From the NCBI GenBank assembly GCA_023333565.1, contig JAJKFH010004053.1:3534001-3598000 (forward strand): a stretch of 64,000 nucleotides of DNA. The letters are read 5' to 3'. The position numbers and the translations under genes were made by a program. Source of the stretch: Puffinus mauretanicus. Its lineage: Eukaryota; Chordata; Aves; Procellariiformes; Procellariidae. Below are positions 12,401-25,655 of the stretch, piece by piece. Each line of letters begins with the position of its first letter. Within the stretch, counting starts at the first letter, position 1. The notes below the pieces were generated by a model that searched no databases, had not been told where the DNA came from, and saw nothing but the letters and a program-made list of their open reading frames with translations.

Positions 12401-13122
12401 AAGTTAACAGGATAGGTGTGTTTTAGCACCACGGGATGGCAGCAGAGGCTGAGGAATTAGGGTTTTTTCTACATTAAACTATGGATAAACAGGATGTGGT
12501 CTAAAGTTCCTAACTGGCTCTTCAGGTTCTAGAAAATATACATTATGTATATTTTCACTTAAAAAGATGTGGCATGTTCACCAGACCAGAAGTTTCTCTG
12601 GAGAGTGATTGCATGCTTTAAATTTTTTTTTTTTTAAATTACATTTGGGCCAAATTTTTTTCAGTAAAACAGTAGTTTTCATCTCATTTGCCAATATTTC
12701 CATCTTTCTTCCTCAGTTAGTTGAGTTAGTTCCACCCAGAAGAGTAGGTATATTTCGATAAAAGCAAGGCAGTTGCTTACTTTTTCCTAATTCCTTTTCC
12801 TAATACTTTTGTCCACAGGAAAAAAAATGCATTATAAAAACCCCTTTTGGGGAAAAACAGAAAATAAAAATCTAGAATGCCTTCAATTTTTAAGAGGAGG
12901 ACTGAGAAAACTGCTTGTTCTAATATAGAGTCTTGAACTGAGGGGGCACAATTTTTGGACTCAGATTGGTATAAATTAATAAGCTCTACCTTTGTATTTT
13001 AAAAAGAAAACTACAATCTGCTCATTATATGTAAACTAGATGCTCTTTTTCAACTCCTAGGAAGCTATTTATATACATATCCTTCATATGACAAATTCTG
13101 AGAACTCAGGATTTGTGCAAGA
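6461..13122. other. Intergenic ABHD3-MIB1, left part; nothing recognised
   Basis: This is AT-rich DNA between the ABHD3 island and the intergenic CR1 element. I saw no exon with recognisable protein, no RNA gene and no clear repeat family. Short open frames (for example 7707-8072 minus and 8234-8569 minus) match nothing I know and look like chance. Confidence 0.6.
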
Positions 13123-15115
13123 TAGAATCATAGAATCATAGAATCATTAAGGTTGGAAAAGACCTCTAAGATCATCGAGTCCAACCTTCAAACCAACACC
13201 ACCATGCCCATTACACCATGTCCCTAAGCGCCTCATCTACACGTCTTTTAAATACTTCCAGGGATGGTGACTCAACCGCTTCCCTGGGCAGCCTGTTCCA
13301 AGGCCTGACCACTCTTGCAGTAAAGAAATTTCTCCTAATGTCCAGTCTAAATCTCCCTTGGCGCAACTTGAGGCCATTTCATCTCGTCCTATCGCTTGTT
13401 ACTTGGGAGAAGAGACCAACACCCACCTCGCTACAACCTCCTTTCAGGTAGTTGTAGAACGCTATGAGGTCTCCCCTGACCCTCCTCTTCTCCAGACTAA
13501 ATAACCCCAGTTCCCTCAGCCGCTCCTCATAAGACTTGTGCTCCAGGCCCTTCACCAGCTTCGTTGCCCTTCTCTGGACACGCTCCACACCTCCATGTTC
13601 TTCTTGTAGTGAGGGGCCCAAAACTGAACACAGGATTCGAGGTGCGGCCTTACCAGTGCTGAGTACAGGGGCACGATCACCTCCCTAGTCCTGCTGGCCA
13701 CCCTGTTTCTGATACAGGCCAGGATGCCGTTGGCCTTCTTGGCCACCTGGGCACACTGCCGGCTCATGTTCAGCCGGCTCATGTCAACCAGCACCCCCAG
13801 GTCCTTTTCCTCTGGGCAGCTTTCCAGCCACTCTTCCCCAAGCCTGTAGCGTTGCGTGGGGTTGTTGTGGCCCAAGTGCAGGACCCGGCACTTGGCCTTG
13901 TTGAACCTCATACAGTTGGCCTCGGCCCATCGATCCAGCCTGTCCAGGTCCCTCTGCAGAGCCTTCCTACCCTCCAGCAGATCAACACTCCCGCCCAGCT
14001 TGGTGTCATCTGCAAACTTACTGAGGGAGCACTCGATCCCCTCATCCAGATCATTGATAAAGATATTGAACAGGACCGGCCCCAGTACTGAGCCCTGGGG
14101 AACACCGCTCGTGACCGGCCGCCAACTGGATTTAACTCCGTTGACCACAACTCTCTGGGCTCGGCCGTCCAGCCAGTTTTTTACCCAGCGAAGAGTGCAC
14201 CTGTCTAAGCTGTGAGCCGCCAGCTTCTCTAGGAGAATGCTGTGGGAGACAGTGTCAAAGGCTTTGCTGCAGTCCAGGTAGACCACATCCACAGCCTTTC
14301 CCTCATCCACTGGCGGGTCACTTGCTCATAGAAGGAGATCAGGTTGGTCAAGCAGGACCTGCCTTCCATGAACCCGTGCTGGCTGGGCCTGATCCCCTGG
14401 TTGTCCCGCACATGGCTCGTGAGCGCCCTCAAAACAAACCACTCCATGATCTTCCCCAGCACCGAGGTCAGGCTGACCGGCCTGTAGTTCCCCGGATCCT
14501 CCTTCCGGCCCTTCTTGTAGATGGGCGTCACATTGGCAAGCCTCCAGTCGTCCGGGACCTCCCCAGTTAACCAGGACTGCTGGTAAATGATGGAGAGCGG
14601 TTCGGCAAGCTCCTCCGCCAGCTCCCTCAGTACCCTCGGGTGGATCCCATCCGGCCCCATAGACTTGTGAGCGTCCAGGTGGCATAGCAGGTCATTAACT
14701 TCTTCCTCTTGGATTATGGGGGGTTTATCCTGCTCGCTGTCCCTGTCTTCCAGCTCAGGGGGCTGAGTACCCTGAGGATGACTGCTCTGATTATTAAAGA
14801 CTGAGGCAACGAAGGCGTTGAGTACGTCAGCCTTATCCTCGTCCTTGGTGACATCGTTCCCCCCCCGCATCCAATAGAGGATGGAGATTCTCCTTGGCTC
14901 TCCTTTTGTCATTAACATACTTATAAAAGCATTTTTTGTTGTCTCTCACAACAGTGGCCAGGTTGAGTTCTAGCCGGGCTTTTGCCTTTCTAATTTCCTC
15001 TCTGCATGACCTAACGAGATCCCTGTACTCTTCCTGAGTTGCCTGCCCCTTCTTCCAAAGGTGATAAACTCTCCTTTTTTTCCTGAGTCTCAGCCAGAGC
15101 TCCCCCTCAAACAAA
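13123..15115 (-). mobile_element. CR1 LINE, 5'-truncated but long, ORF2 reverse transcriptase (copy 2)
   Basis: On the minus strand this copy carries most of a CR1 ORF2 reverse transcriptase. The start lies near 15110 (a KKRRVYHLWKKGQAT stretch). It then shows a SMGPDGIHPRVLRELAEE fingers motif, TPIYKKGRKEDPGNYRPVSL, SQHGFMEGRSC, the palm [29 protein letters not shown] and the catalytic FADDTKLGG box. The thumb and C-terminal region follow. The 3' end is at the left, three AGAATCAT-type repeats at 13123-13149. Reading-frame breaks occur near the C8 run at 14859-14866, near 14300, and near 13580-13615. The upstream endonuclease and ORF1 are absent, so the copy cannot move by itself. Confidence 0.94.
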
Positions 15116-18100
15116 ACCTCAAAACTCCATGAGTTAATAATTGTCTTTCCAAGAAGTTGGGATTTTTTTCTTCTAAAGCATATAAAAGTAGGCTTTTCGC
15201 ATAGGATTCTCTCCTGCAATAGGCACAGTCTCCTTTCTGCATTGCGTGTTCCAGATCCTACATTGCAAGTTCAGCTTTAATCAAACAAGACAGTCCAGAA
15301 AAACTTCTATCAAAGTCTCTATTCAGTCCATGCAAATACTTATATTAGGATTCCCTGCTGGTGCGTGACATTTTGCAGAACCGAAAGGCAAGCAGGCAGA
15401 GTTTAGGCAAATGGCTCTCTGGAATGGCTTAGATGAACAGGGGTGTAGGCTGAATGACCTCCAAAGTCCTATTTCCTGTGACTCTGAGGGTTGCCTTACC
15501 CTCTAGGAGGGTAGCAGCTGCTCTTACAAAAAGCAAATATGCTCTCCAACAATAACAAGGAGTTTAAAGGGATGTCATTAGCTTATGCACAGCACTGAAT
15601 TCTGCATAAACAAGAGATCTTCTCTCATGGCCCCTCGGTGGATTGCTCTAATATGGCAGGAAGCAGTGAGGAAGACCATAATCACCAGCTGGAGGACGGT
15701 GTGACTCAGCAATGTACGTAATTTTGGGTAGCCAGAAGGGAACCCGTTCTGTAGTTCTTTTTGTGCATCCAGATTCCTGCACTGAATGCATATTAATGAC
15801 TCTTAGCAATTACTGGCAAGTATGCCTAAAGCACTGTGGATTCCCTTCCTCCAGCCTGTGATTTAACTGCTCTGTCATGACTACCTGAGGTATTCAAAGC
15901 CAGCACTGCCTTAGAAGGCAGGCAGCAGTCGTTAATTACAGCAGCACTGTTCAGGTAAATAAGGCCTTTGGCAGATAAGCTTTGGTTGCTCCTGCTGCAG
16001 CAGTTTAAGGCAGTACTGCTCTGCCAGTCTGCCCTGGTGGTCTCCTCCCATAACGGGGATGGCAGAAAAGAACATAGGTCCCACACCTCTGCTGGTGCTA
16101 GCTTTGAGGAGGCTTACGAGAGGGTATGATTTCTAGATTGTAGACCCAAAAAGTAAAGAAACAAACCTTCTGCTAAATCCAGCAGCGAGGTTTTAGATGG
16201 CGTTTTTCTCCACAATTTGAGGCCTGATAGATTAAATTGCCTGGAGCATGAGCACATGTTAGCTCTAAGGCTGTAAAATAGCCATTCTGTGCAATAAGGT
16301 CAGGGGGGCAAATGCAAGTTTAGGAGATGTGATAAACTGTCAGCATTCATCAGGAGAAGAGAACAGTCCTGTTGAGGGACCAAAGACTTGTTAAAGACAA
16401 CTGAAAATGCCGCATGCATTTATTCTGTGTAAAAACAACCAGCCAATGAACTAAACCCCTCTGCCTGCAAAACGCCCTAAGCCGACAAGAATTTTTTCAG
16501 TTGGAAAGTGAATACGAGTTCTTTCCTCAAGGTATTACTGTGTCCAGTTTCCCACTGCAAACAAAATGCTGATACATACCTGAAAATGCTGTATCTGTCA
16601 CTTTTCTTGTCACAATACGCTAATTGGATTTAACATCCTATGGAATCTCCATCTTGTTTATACCTTTGCATGTTTCATTTATTTCTAACTTCAGTTTATT
16701 TTCAAAACTCAAAGCTCTCTTTTTCTTTTTGCTACTCACATTCTGATTCTTCCATCTCCATCCTTCTATGAGTCTTCAGGTGCTTACTCAGAATTAGATT
16801 CTTTTGCTTATTATTCTATTACTAATTTTCATGCTGATATATACTCCTGTGGCTGATACCAGAAAAATATCAGATAGGACCACTAATGTCCAATATAACT
16901 TGAAAAATAAATATTTCCCCAAAGCTATGTCCTTCTCCATTCTCTGCTCTGTCCTTTTAAATCTGCATCTGAAACTGGTATTTACTGGTTATTTTGAAGA
17001 CTAATTCAGATAAAATGTTCAGGAGCTCAAGACCTTTTTTCCTTACTGATCAGTTAAACACCAAGCAGGCGCACAGAATAAATAATATAATGTATGATTC
17101 AAAAAGATAACACCATGAAATATTTGCAATTCTGAAAAACCCAGTCATGTGAAAATTTTGTGACTTCCACAACTTTGTGGCCATGTAGGACTAGAAGAGG
17201 CAGGAGATTAGAGTTCAGAAACCAGTCCTGTAGTCACTGGCAAGTGAATATATCGGATCAGTCTATCCACTCTTTATTTTCTACCACACCAATAAAATGG
17301 TAAAAGCCTCTGTATTTGAGCTATGGAGAAGTCCCTCTTACCTGTTAGGGGAGCATTCACACTAAGCCCAATAGACGCTGGGTTCCAGTTATTATCTGTA
17401 TTCTTGTGTGTCTAAGCCACCTAAAATAATCCAGGCGTCTTTAGAGATTCTGTTTCTTGCAAGTAAATCATCTGATAGAAAAAGCAGGTGAGTAGGAGAG
17501 GCAGCGGCTATTGGGATAGACAGAGCAGGAGTGGTCAGGAGAAGATTATCAGGAGAGAAGAAGCTCCAGGATAGTATCTGCCCACATGCACTGCTGCTGA
17601 ACTGCAGCAGCAGACTCTCTGAATATCTATAATTTAGAATTTCTTGGAAAAATAAATGTAAGGGATAAACTCTTCTGATTCTCTCCAGGAGAACTAATTC
17701 TGATCTCAGACTTTGTTGGTTTTCCTGGCACATATTTGGTTGCAAAAAGCCTTTTTTGTCCAACCCTATCCAAGAGTAACAGAAAAATGTGCTCTAGGTT
17801 ATCCTTAGATATGCATGAACCTTATACTTGCCCGCAACTATCGAAGCATGAAAAAGTAGAATGAGGCAATGGGAACATTATGACCACAGATAGCGCCTAG
17901 CTAGATCCTTCGACGGATCAAGAACCCTCCAGAATTTCTGGGAAATTCTGCCATGTGTTATACATTTAATTTCAATTACATGTACCAAATGTAATAAGCT
18001 AGTACAAGCTGCGGGTAGCTTTTGTATGGGGAGAAGCATCTGCAAGAAAACCCAAACTGCCTGGCAATTGCATGCTTTCCTAGGGTGGTATCTGTTAACG

Positions 18101-18950
18101 TTTTGAGGTTTCCACTGCAGAAGTAGAAATCAGACACTGCTTGGGAGTGCCTATTGTCAGGACACAATTTCACATTTAAGGCAACATTCTTCAGGCTTAG
18201 CATGGGTTAGGAAGGAATGAATTATGTGAGGAATGTGGTGGTAGTCTGGTGGTTACATGTTCATATTATTCTGCTCTGCTATACATATTGTGAGAAAACT
18301 ACACAGAAGAAGTCAGGAAATGATCTCATAGACTCTTCTAGACATATTAACAACCACAAAGGTGGAAGGAAGCACAGAAACAGTAAAAATATCCAGGACA
18401 CAAGGGTAGCTGGGCTGCCTTTTACTAGCCATTTCCCTGTTGACTAAGAAATGGTATTCTTTTGTCTGGTTCAGACTTGTCTGTCCTTTAAGATGGATGC
18501 TGTTAAAAAGTTGACACAGAGCATGGTTAGAGAGAGACAAAACCAATCGGAGGGCCATTTTTAAAGTGAAGAATTGTATTCTATGCAAGATTAGCCAGAA
18601 TGTGTGGAGTAAAGGAAACCCTTGAGCCTCGTGAGAGTGCTAACGAAGAGGGTAGTTTATGAAGAATTGCGTTGCAGGTATGTGCTCAAAGTTTGAGTAG
18701 GGACATCCTCTGCGAGGGATGCCCCGAGGTGGGAAGGGCGGGTGGAGGTACAGATTCCCCCCTTTTGCTGGAGCACCCGAATGCCAGTTAAAAAAGCTCC
18801 TGGGCTACAGAACTTCAGCCCCACTAGACTCGCCTCAATAGCATGCAAGACTCATGTTTGAAAAGCAAATGGGATTTCAGGGCATAGAAGTAACTGAAAA
18901 ACGAGCAACTTCTCCCGGATGGCGAGGGAAGAGGGCGGTTTGGGAAGCCT
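15116..18950. other. Intergenic ABHD3-MIB1, right part
   Basis: This is AT-rich sequence upstream of the MIB1 island. Apart from a doubtful CR1 tail near 15420-15490, I recognise nothing in it. Open frames here, such as 15826-16086 and 17392-17763 on the minus strand, show no family resemblance. Confidence 0.6.
15420..15490 (+). repeat. Possible old CR1 3'-tail fragment
   Basis: The wording TGGAATGGCTTAGATGA, then GGCTGAATGACCTCCAAAG and a TTTCCTGTGACTCTGA ending, resembles the last 70 bases of plus-strand CR1 copies in this window, with many changes. It is too short and diverged to be sure. Confidence 0.35.
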
Positions 18951-19264
18951 GGCCGCAGGAGCGGCCTCCCTGCCGCTGCCGCCAAAATCACCTCAGCGCC
19001 GGGCGGGGCGGGGCCGCAGCCCTGGGGGGAACTCAACGGCGCCCGTGCCCCCAGAAGGAACCCCGGGCAGCTCCGCCGGCAGGGGTAAATAAACCCCCGT
19101 TCCCTCCTCTGCTTCCTCCCATTTCAACCGGCACAGGCCCGCGGTCGGTTCGGGGAAGGGGGTGGGGGCGGCAGCACCGAGCACCGGACGCGCCCGTCAG
19201 TGCCCACCCCGGCTCCGCAGGTGGCGCTCGAGCGCCGCACCGCCTCGCCCAGGCCCCGCCGCGC

Positions 19265-19303
19265 TGCGCCTGCGCAGAGGCGCTGATACCGGGCGCATGC
19301 GCA
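19265..19303. promoter_or_regulatory. MIB1: Pair of NRF1-type sites in the MIB1 promoter
   Basis: TGCGCCTGCGCA at 19265-19276 and GCGCATGCGCA at 19293-19303 both fit the palindromic NRF1 motif (YGCGCAYGCGCR); the second fits exactly. Their starts are 28 bases apart. Such sites are typical near start points of TATA-less CpG-island promoters. Binding is inferred. Confidence 0.65.
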
Positions 19304-19376
19304 GGACGGGGAGGCGGGCGCTGGCGGCCGCCGCCGGTCTCCCTGGTGCTGCCGCTGTCGCGGCCGCAGTTCCCGG

Positions 19377-19382
19377 ATGTAG
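19377..19382 (+). promoter_or_regulatory. MIB1: Start-stop upstream ORF (ATG followed at once by TAG)
   Basis: An ATG directly followed by TAG lies 427 bases before the MIB1 start codon. Such minimal uORFs are known to hold ribosomes at the start site. It matters only if transcription begins upstream of it. Confidence 0.4.
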
Positions 19383-19466
19383 CGGCGGGCGAGCGGGGCC
19401 GGCGGTGGCTTGCCGCGGTGGGGTGCGAGCGGGCGCCGCGGGCCGGGGGGGGAACCGCTGCAGGGG

Positions 19467-20139
<673 letters not shown>

Positions 20140-22320
20140 TGAGGGTCGGGGGCCCGTCCCTGGGGGCGGATTGCTCCCCTCCTTTCCCTTCTCGGGGTGC
20201 GCCTTTCCCTCTCGGTTTTGTGGGGGGCAAGTCAGCTACCCTTCCCCCTCCCTTCGCATGGCTGCCCGTGGGTGTCTATGTGTATGCGTGCGTATGTATA
20301 TGTATACGCTAACTTAGAATAAATATATAGTGTGTGGCCGTGGGGAGAGGAGAAGTTCTCTTGGGACTTTTAAATTGGGGTAGACAAAGCAAAAGTGATC
20401 CGTCGTAGAGAGCAGGCTCCCGGTATGCTGGGGGGGGGGAGTGGCGGGAGGGAACCGAGAGGATGGTACCTCAAGGTTTTGTTTTGTTTTTATCCCTTCT
20501 CCCCCTCCCCCTCCAATCTTGAATTTATATTTTGGAGCTGTTTTGTAAAATGGTGGCAGTCATTCTGACTCAAGTATAGGGAGGATTGCAGAAAAGAGGT
20601 GTAGCACCTTTTTGCTAAAGATTACATTAAGAGGTTCAAATACTGTTTTATCTTGTAATCTGCACGTTGCCTTTTATCTGTATTGCCAGACCTGTTGTAA
20701 AATAGTGAAGATACTGGAAAAAAAATGCATTCATTCATTCTTTTAATTACTTGGCTGCTTGATATTTATGCTTTAGATTCAGGACAGTTTGGACAACAGA
20801 TTTAGATCTGCACTGACATTATGCGGCAGTGTTAGTGTTGCAAACACTGCAGGGAAATGTTCATTTTAGCACCTGTTTTTACAGTGAAAACTCATAAAGA
20901 AAAATATATTGTTTGGTTTCATCAGAAATATACCGAGGTGATTTTGGGCCGAGCAGGATTGCCTCGATAATGACGTGATTGGACTGATTTGTTGGGGTAC
21001 TTAGATGTACTGCTTTTGTAACGTGTCTTTTATTTAGAATATGATGGAGAGACCATCTTTGAGCCAGCTATGTGTAGTGTTACAGAAAGGAAAAATACAG
21101 CAGTGGGTTGAAGCTAAAAGACTTTTGAAGAGACAGAATCGTGGAATTCATTCTAATTAATTACAAAAATGTTGCTAAGAAGAAAAAAAACACACATTGC
21201 ATGGTGAGCCTTTGAGGTGGATTTAATTTTTCGATGTCTGGGTACCTTCCTCTCCCCTTGCTTCATGGTTGGTTTTTTGTTGTTGTTTTGGAGGGTAGAT
21301 GCTATTAAAATGAGCTGAAAATCTTTTTGAAATGGACCTTGGAACCAGAAGTTAAGAGTAGTCTTTCAAGTTGTTGGTCCTTGTCTTGCAGATGTTTATG
21401 CTTTGAAACTTTACCTGCATTTGATGTCCTGTAGAAACCAGTGGGACTACTTCTGCTTAAAACTGAAGTGTATGCATAAATGTTGAATGTGAGCCTTGAA
21501 TGCTCATTATTCTAGCTCTGCTTGACATATTTGTAAGCTGACAGTATCCTGTTAACCGCATCTGGAGGCCTACACTTAATACTCAGTTTTAAGTCCCTGG
21601 GGTTTTTTTTGTTGTTTTTTTTTCTGCTTTATTTCTTCTAATTTTCAGTTATGTTTATTCTTTTATATTAGAATTTTAATTTCTGCTTTAGGTAGGACTA
21701 TGTGTATTGCTGTGGGAAAAACTCATAAACATTGCTGTTTTCAGGCTTTGCAAAATGGGATTTCTCTTCCTGAGGTTTTTGGTCAACGTGTGCATCATCC
21801 TCACGGAACTGCTGTGTGGAGCTACCCAGGGTTGCTTTTTGCTAGAGGGAGTTACTTTTGAGGTCATGGTTCCCTGGAGATAGGAAGAGTAAAAATCTGT
21901 GAAGTAGTAGCAGCAAAAGGGCAAAGTTCATGGAATTAGGGTGCTGTCAATTTGGACTGAAATCCTGGTTTTACTACTGATTCACTTTGTATTCTTGGGC
22001 AAATCACTTCCCTTCTTCAGTTTTCCACCTTTTTGTAATTACTTATTTTTCTCCATGGTAGTGACTAACCATTGTTTAGAATAAGGGACTCTGACTTTGG
22101 ATGATAGTTTGATACATCTCTAGGGACATTTAGATAATTTTGATATAAATAGTTACAGGAAAAGTAGCATTAGGTGATAGGAATTTCTACCTGTAGTGTT
22201 AATAATTATACTGTTGAGCAAGGAAATGGTATAAAATATGGAGTGGTTTTTGGTTTGATGATACTTAGCACAGTGCTCAATTGTGGCTTATAGTTTAAAA
22301 TGAAAAAAAATTTCTCTGGT

Positions 22321-22359
22321 TCATAAATTTACAGTCACAACATGACTGTAAGTTTATAG
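22321..22359. repeat. Short inverted repeat (hairpin)
   Basis: The arm CATAAATTTACAGTCA is followed after a few bases by TGACTGTAAGTTTATAG, its near-complement (about 16 of 18 positions). The result is a stem of about 17 pairs with a loop of about 4 bases. No family could be assigned. Confidence 0.6.
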
Positions 22360-23029
22360 TGAGAATAAATATAAAAATACAGCAGTAGAAAGCAAAATTA
22401 TTTATTGCTGGGAGTTCTTTTTATTAGGTATTCAAAACCAGACTCGATTATAAGTTCTTAACAGCAGTGCTTGCAGCCAGAGTTGCTGCTTTGATGAGTT
22501 TGAGGGCTGTGCAGCCAGAAACAGTAGTGATGCATCAGGAACCAATTGTGTTATAGAAGTAATATTTGAAGCTCATTCTATTAAAAAAAAAAAAACAAAC
22601 AAAGCCTAAGTTTGATACATGTATGTGCATATATATGTATATGCTTTCCTTTAATGCCAGAACAACATTTCATAGCCTTAATGATGTACTGTTCGTGTAT
22701 TTTAATGGTTGTAGGCTATTACCAGCATTGCAAGACTATGTTAACTTTTTATAAAACTTAAATAGCCTTAGTACTAAGACTTTAGGACGATCTTCTTTAA
22801 AATAAAAAGTCATCGATGATTTACATGAAGTATCTCTTGTAAGCTGTTTGGTCCACATGTAGTCATCTGGGTAATGAATGATTTGTGATATCAAGTTTTG
22901 TTTTGTTTTTCGGTTATGTCTACCAAGCTAGCTGTATTAGCTGCCCATTGGTGATCATATTTACATTGGCCAGCATTTCTTCAAGCAAGACAGAGCGATT
23001 GAGAGGGACTAGTAAACTAAGAATCTGAA

Positions 23030-23071
23030 AAGAAAGGAAACTTCAGTTAGAAGAAAGGAAACTTCAGTTAG
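23030..23071 (+). repeat. Perfect 21-base tandem duplication
   Basis: Two identical, adjacent 21-base units (23030-23050 and 23051-23071) begin AAGAAAGGAAAC and end TTCAGTTAG. The perfect identity suggests a recent duplication or an array that varies in length. Confidence 0.9.
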
Positions 23072-25655
23072 GTCCTGTGTAGTTGGCTCCTAAATGGAGT
23101 AAGTGGTGGGATGTGATACATTAGCAGTGTAGCGTGGTTATCTGATTACTTGCAAATAAATCCTGGTCTTTCTGTAAAGTAGCCTTTTGCCCGGATCTGG
23201 GAATCTTGAGAGTTCCCTTTTTCTGGTAGTCTTGTGGAAAAGAAACAGAAGGGAGTAGTCTTCTGAGTTACTGAACAGAAGCTAAAAGTATATAAACCCA
23301 AGCTTTATATTTAGAAGGGAAGGCAGCCTTTTGCCAAAGGTAAAGGCTGTACAGTAGCATGTTTGTAGAGAGCGCTCCTGATTATGTTCACATAATACTC
23401 ATGATTATTACAGAAACTTTCTGTGTTTATTCTCTTTCTGAAGATTTGCTTTCTACAAAGCTTAGGCAAAAATTCATTTGTCATCCATTTCCTCTTTTAT
23501 ATGGTTGGTTCAAAGTAACAATGTTATTTTCCTGCTGAAAATATTTACTCAATTGTGTTTGAATAAGGGGAGATGGTGGAGGGGCTGGGGTCAGGAAATG
23601 GAATCTTGTCGTGGAATTATCCCACAGCTAGAGTGAGCATCTGTGCAGCGTGGAAAGCTCTATGTGCTGTGTTCTGCTAATATTGAAAATTTAGGTGCTA
23701 TCTGTTGAAGACCAGAGTGCCTTTCTGTATTAATAGTTTTCTGTAACCTGAAGAGTTGCATAAATCATCATGAAGTCATACATGTCGGAACATTGTAAAA
23801 GCTAGAGCACCTCGGGTGATTTATCCTAAGTATTTGTTTATTTGTTCTTGCTTTTAGCACATCGAGTGTAATTGAAGGCAAATTGTCTTAGTCAAGGTTT
23901 TTTTAGGGGCTATTTGTAAATACTTACAGAACCCCTCACAAGTAAAAAAAATCTAATAGCTTCATGAGCAGTGGTACTTGGGAAGCCTGGGGTTTGGGTT
24001 TTTTTTTTTTAAATAAACATGTCCTTTGTTCTTCCTGCCCTTCCCCCATGTCTGCTACACAATAATCCTCTCCCTCCTCATGTACCTTGTGATACCCTTA
24101 CCAGATAGGACACATGCTTTGGCAAGTCTGGCATGTCTTGTATGTAATAATTGGTTAGCTGGCTGCTGCCGAACAGGGTATTTAATAAATGAGTTATGTC
24201 TGTGGGGACACTGATTTGAGTTTTCACAGAATTTGTCGGAATCTGGTTAATCTCTAAGAATGCTTTGTTTTCAATTTGCCTGGAGTCTGGCCATAGTGTA
24301 AAAATTATCTGGAGTGGAATAATAGGAAGAACAAAACATTGGTATTGCTTTTTAAATTGGGGTGTAAATGAATCAGTTTTCTAAGTAGTGTATGATATCC
24401 CTTGCCTGATGGTAGTATTGTCATTATGATATGAAAGGATTTTGGCTTATTAGGGTTCTCTAGAGTATAACGAGTCTATTGGAAACCAAATTTTGTCGGT
24501 TCTGAGAAGTAATTGAAATCACTAGTGACTTCTGCTATGCTTAACAGTGAGTGGTATGGATACCTCTTGTATATCTTATTTTACTGTTAAAATGTTCTTT
24601 TATTGGACTGTTGCATATTGCCACGTCTGAAAATTATCTTTAATACAATAGAGATGTTCGTAACAAATTCAAATAGCAATTTGAGCATCACTGCTTTTGT
24701 TTCCTTTCACGGCTTTAAGAACGAGCATGGATTTAAAAAACTTGTAGGCAAAGGCTGTAAAATTGATGTATAAATGAGTGGTGACAGAGGAATGGTGGGC
24801 TAGGTAATCCGGGAAAGATTTGGGAATAGATGACAAAAGTGAAAATAACCGTGGCAGGGACATAAAGATAGGAAGCTAATATGAAATGCAAATAGTAAAA
24901 ACATTAATGACAAGTGGAGATCAGAAGTACTGGATTTTATGGTGTCTTAAGGTTGGAGGGACATTAGGAAATGGCAGCTATTTAAAAGTAATTAGTCATG
25001 ATGAAAGTACCCTTCTCATTACCTGGTTTCTTTTGTCTTTTTCAGTGCCATATGGAAGATGATACAAAACCTGTTTCATTTTGAAATAACCTGCTCCTAG
25101 GAAATTTTGAAGACTATTTAGAGATTTAGTTTTTGCATTATCTGATTTTTGGGAGCTAAAGTGCTCTTCTGTTTCACAGCTGGCCAGCTGCAGGGCTGAT
25201 GTTTGAATTCTGAAGTTTTTATGGCACTTTAATGTATTCCAGTAGTTTAATTAAGGCATTCTTTCCTAATACAAACTTTGTAAAGTTTGTGTTTCTCAAT
25301 CTTTCTTAAACAGCCTTCCTTTCGAAGAGGGGAAGTGGTTTATATGACAGATACAGGTTGCGTTTGGGTCAGGATTTCAGTTTGGCTCTAGAGCCTACAC
25401 TTGACCCAGTCTCCTGGTTGTTCCTGTGTACTGTGCTTCGATTTACATCATGGTGTGGTTTTGGAGTACACAAACTGGTTTACTTTTTTGTGAAAGTAAA
25501 TTGAAAGATATGATCTCAATGCTGATGAGCATTCAGTCCACTGGGCTAGAGCAGAGCTAGTCTGAAACATTAGAAATAATGTCTCCTTCCCTCCTCCCAA
25601 ATGTGTGTAGTGCCAACATCAGGTTCTTGGTACTGAATTGTGATGAGTAGATGGA

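Noticed and set aside
13852..14215. Plus-strand frames inside the CR1 at 13852-14215
   Set aside because: They are shadows of the minus-strand reverse-transcriptase frame.
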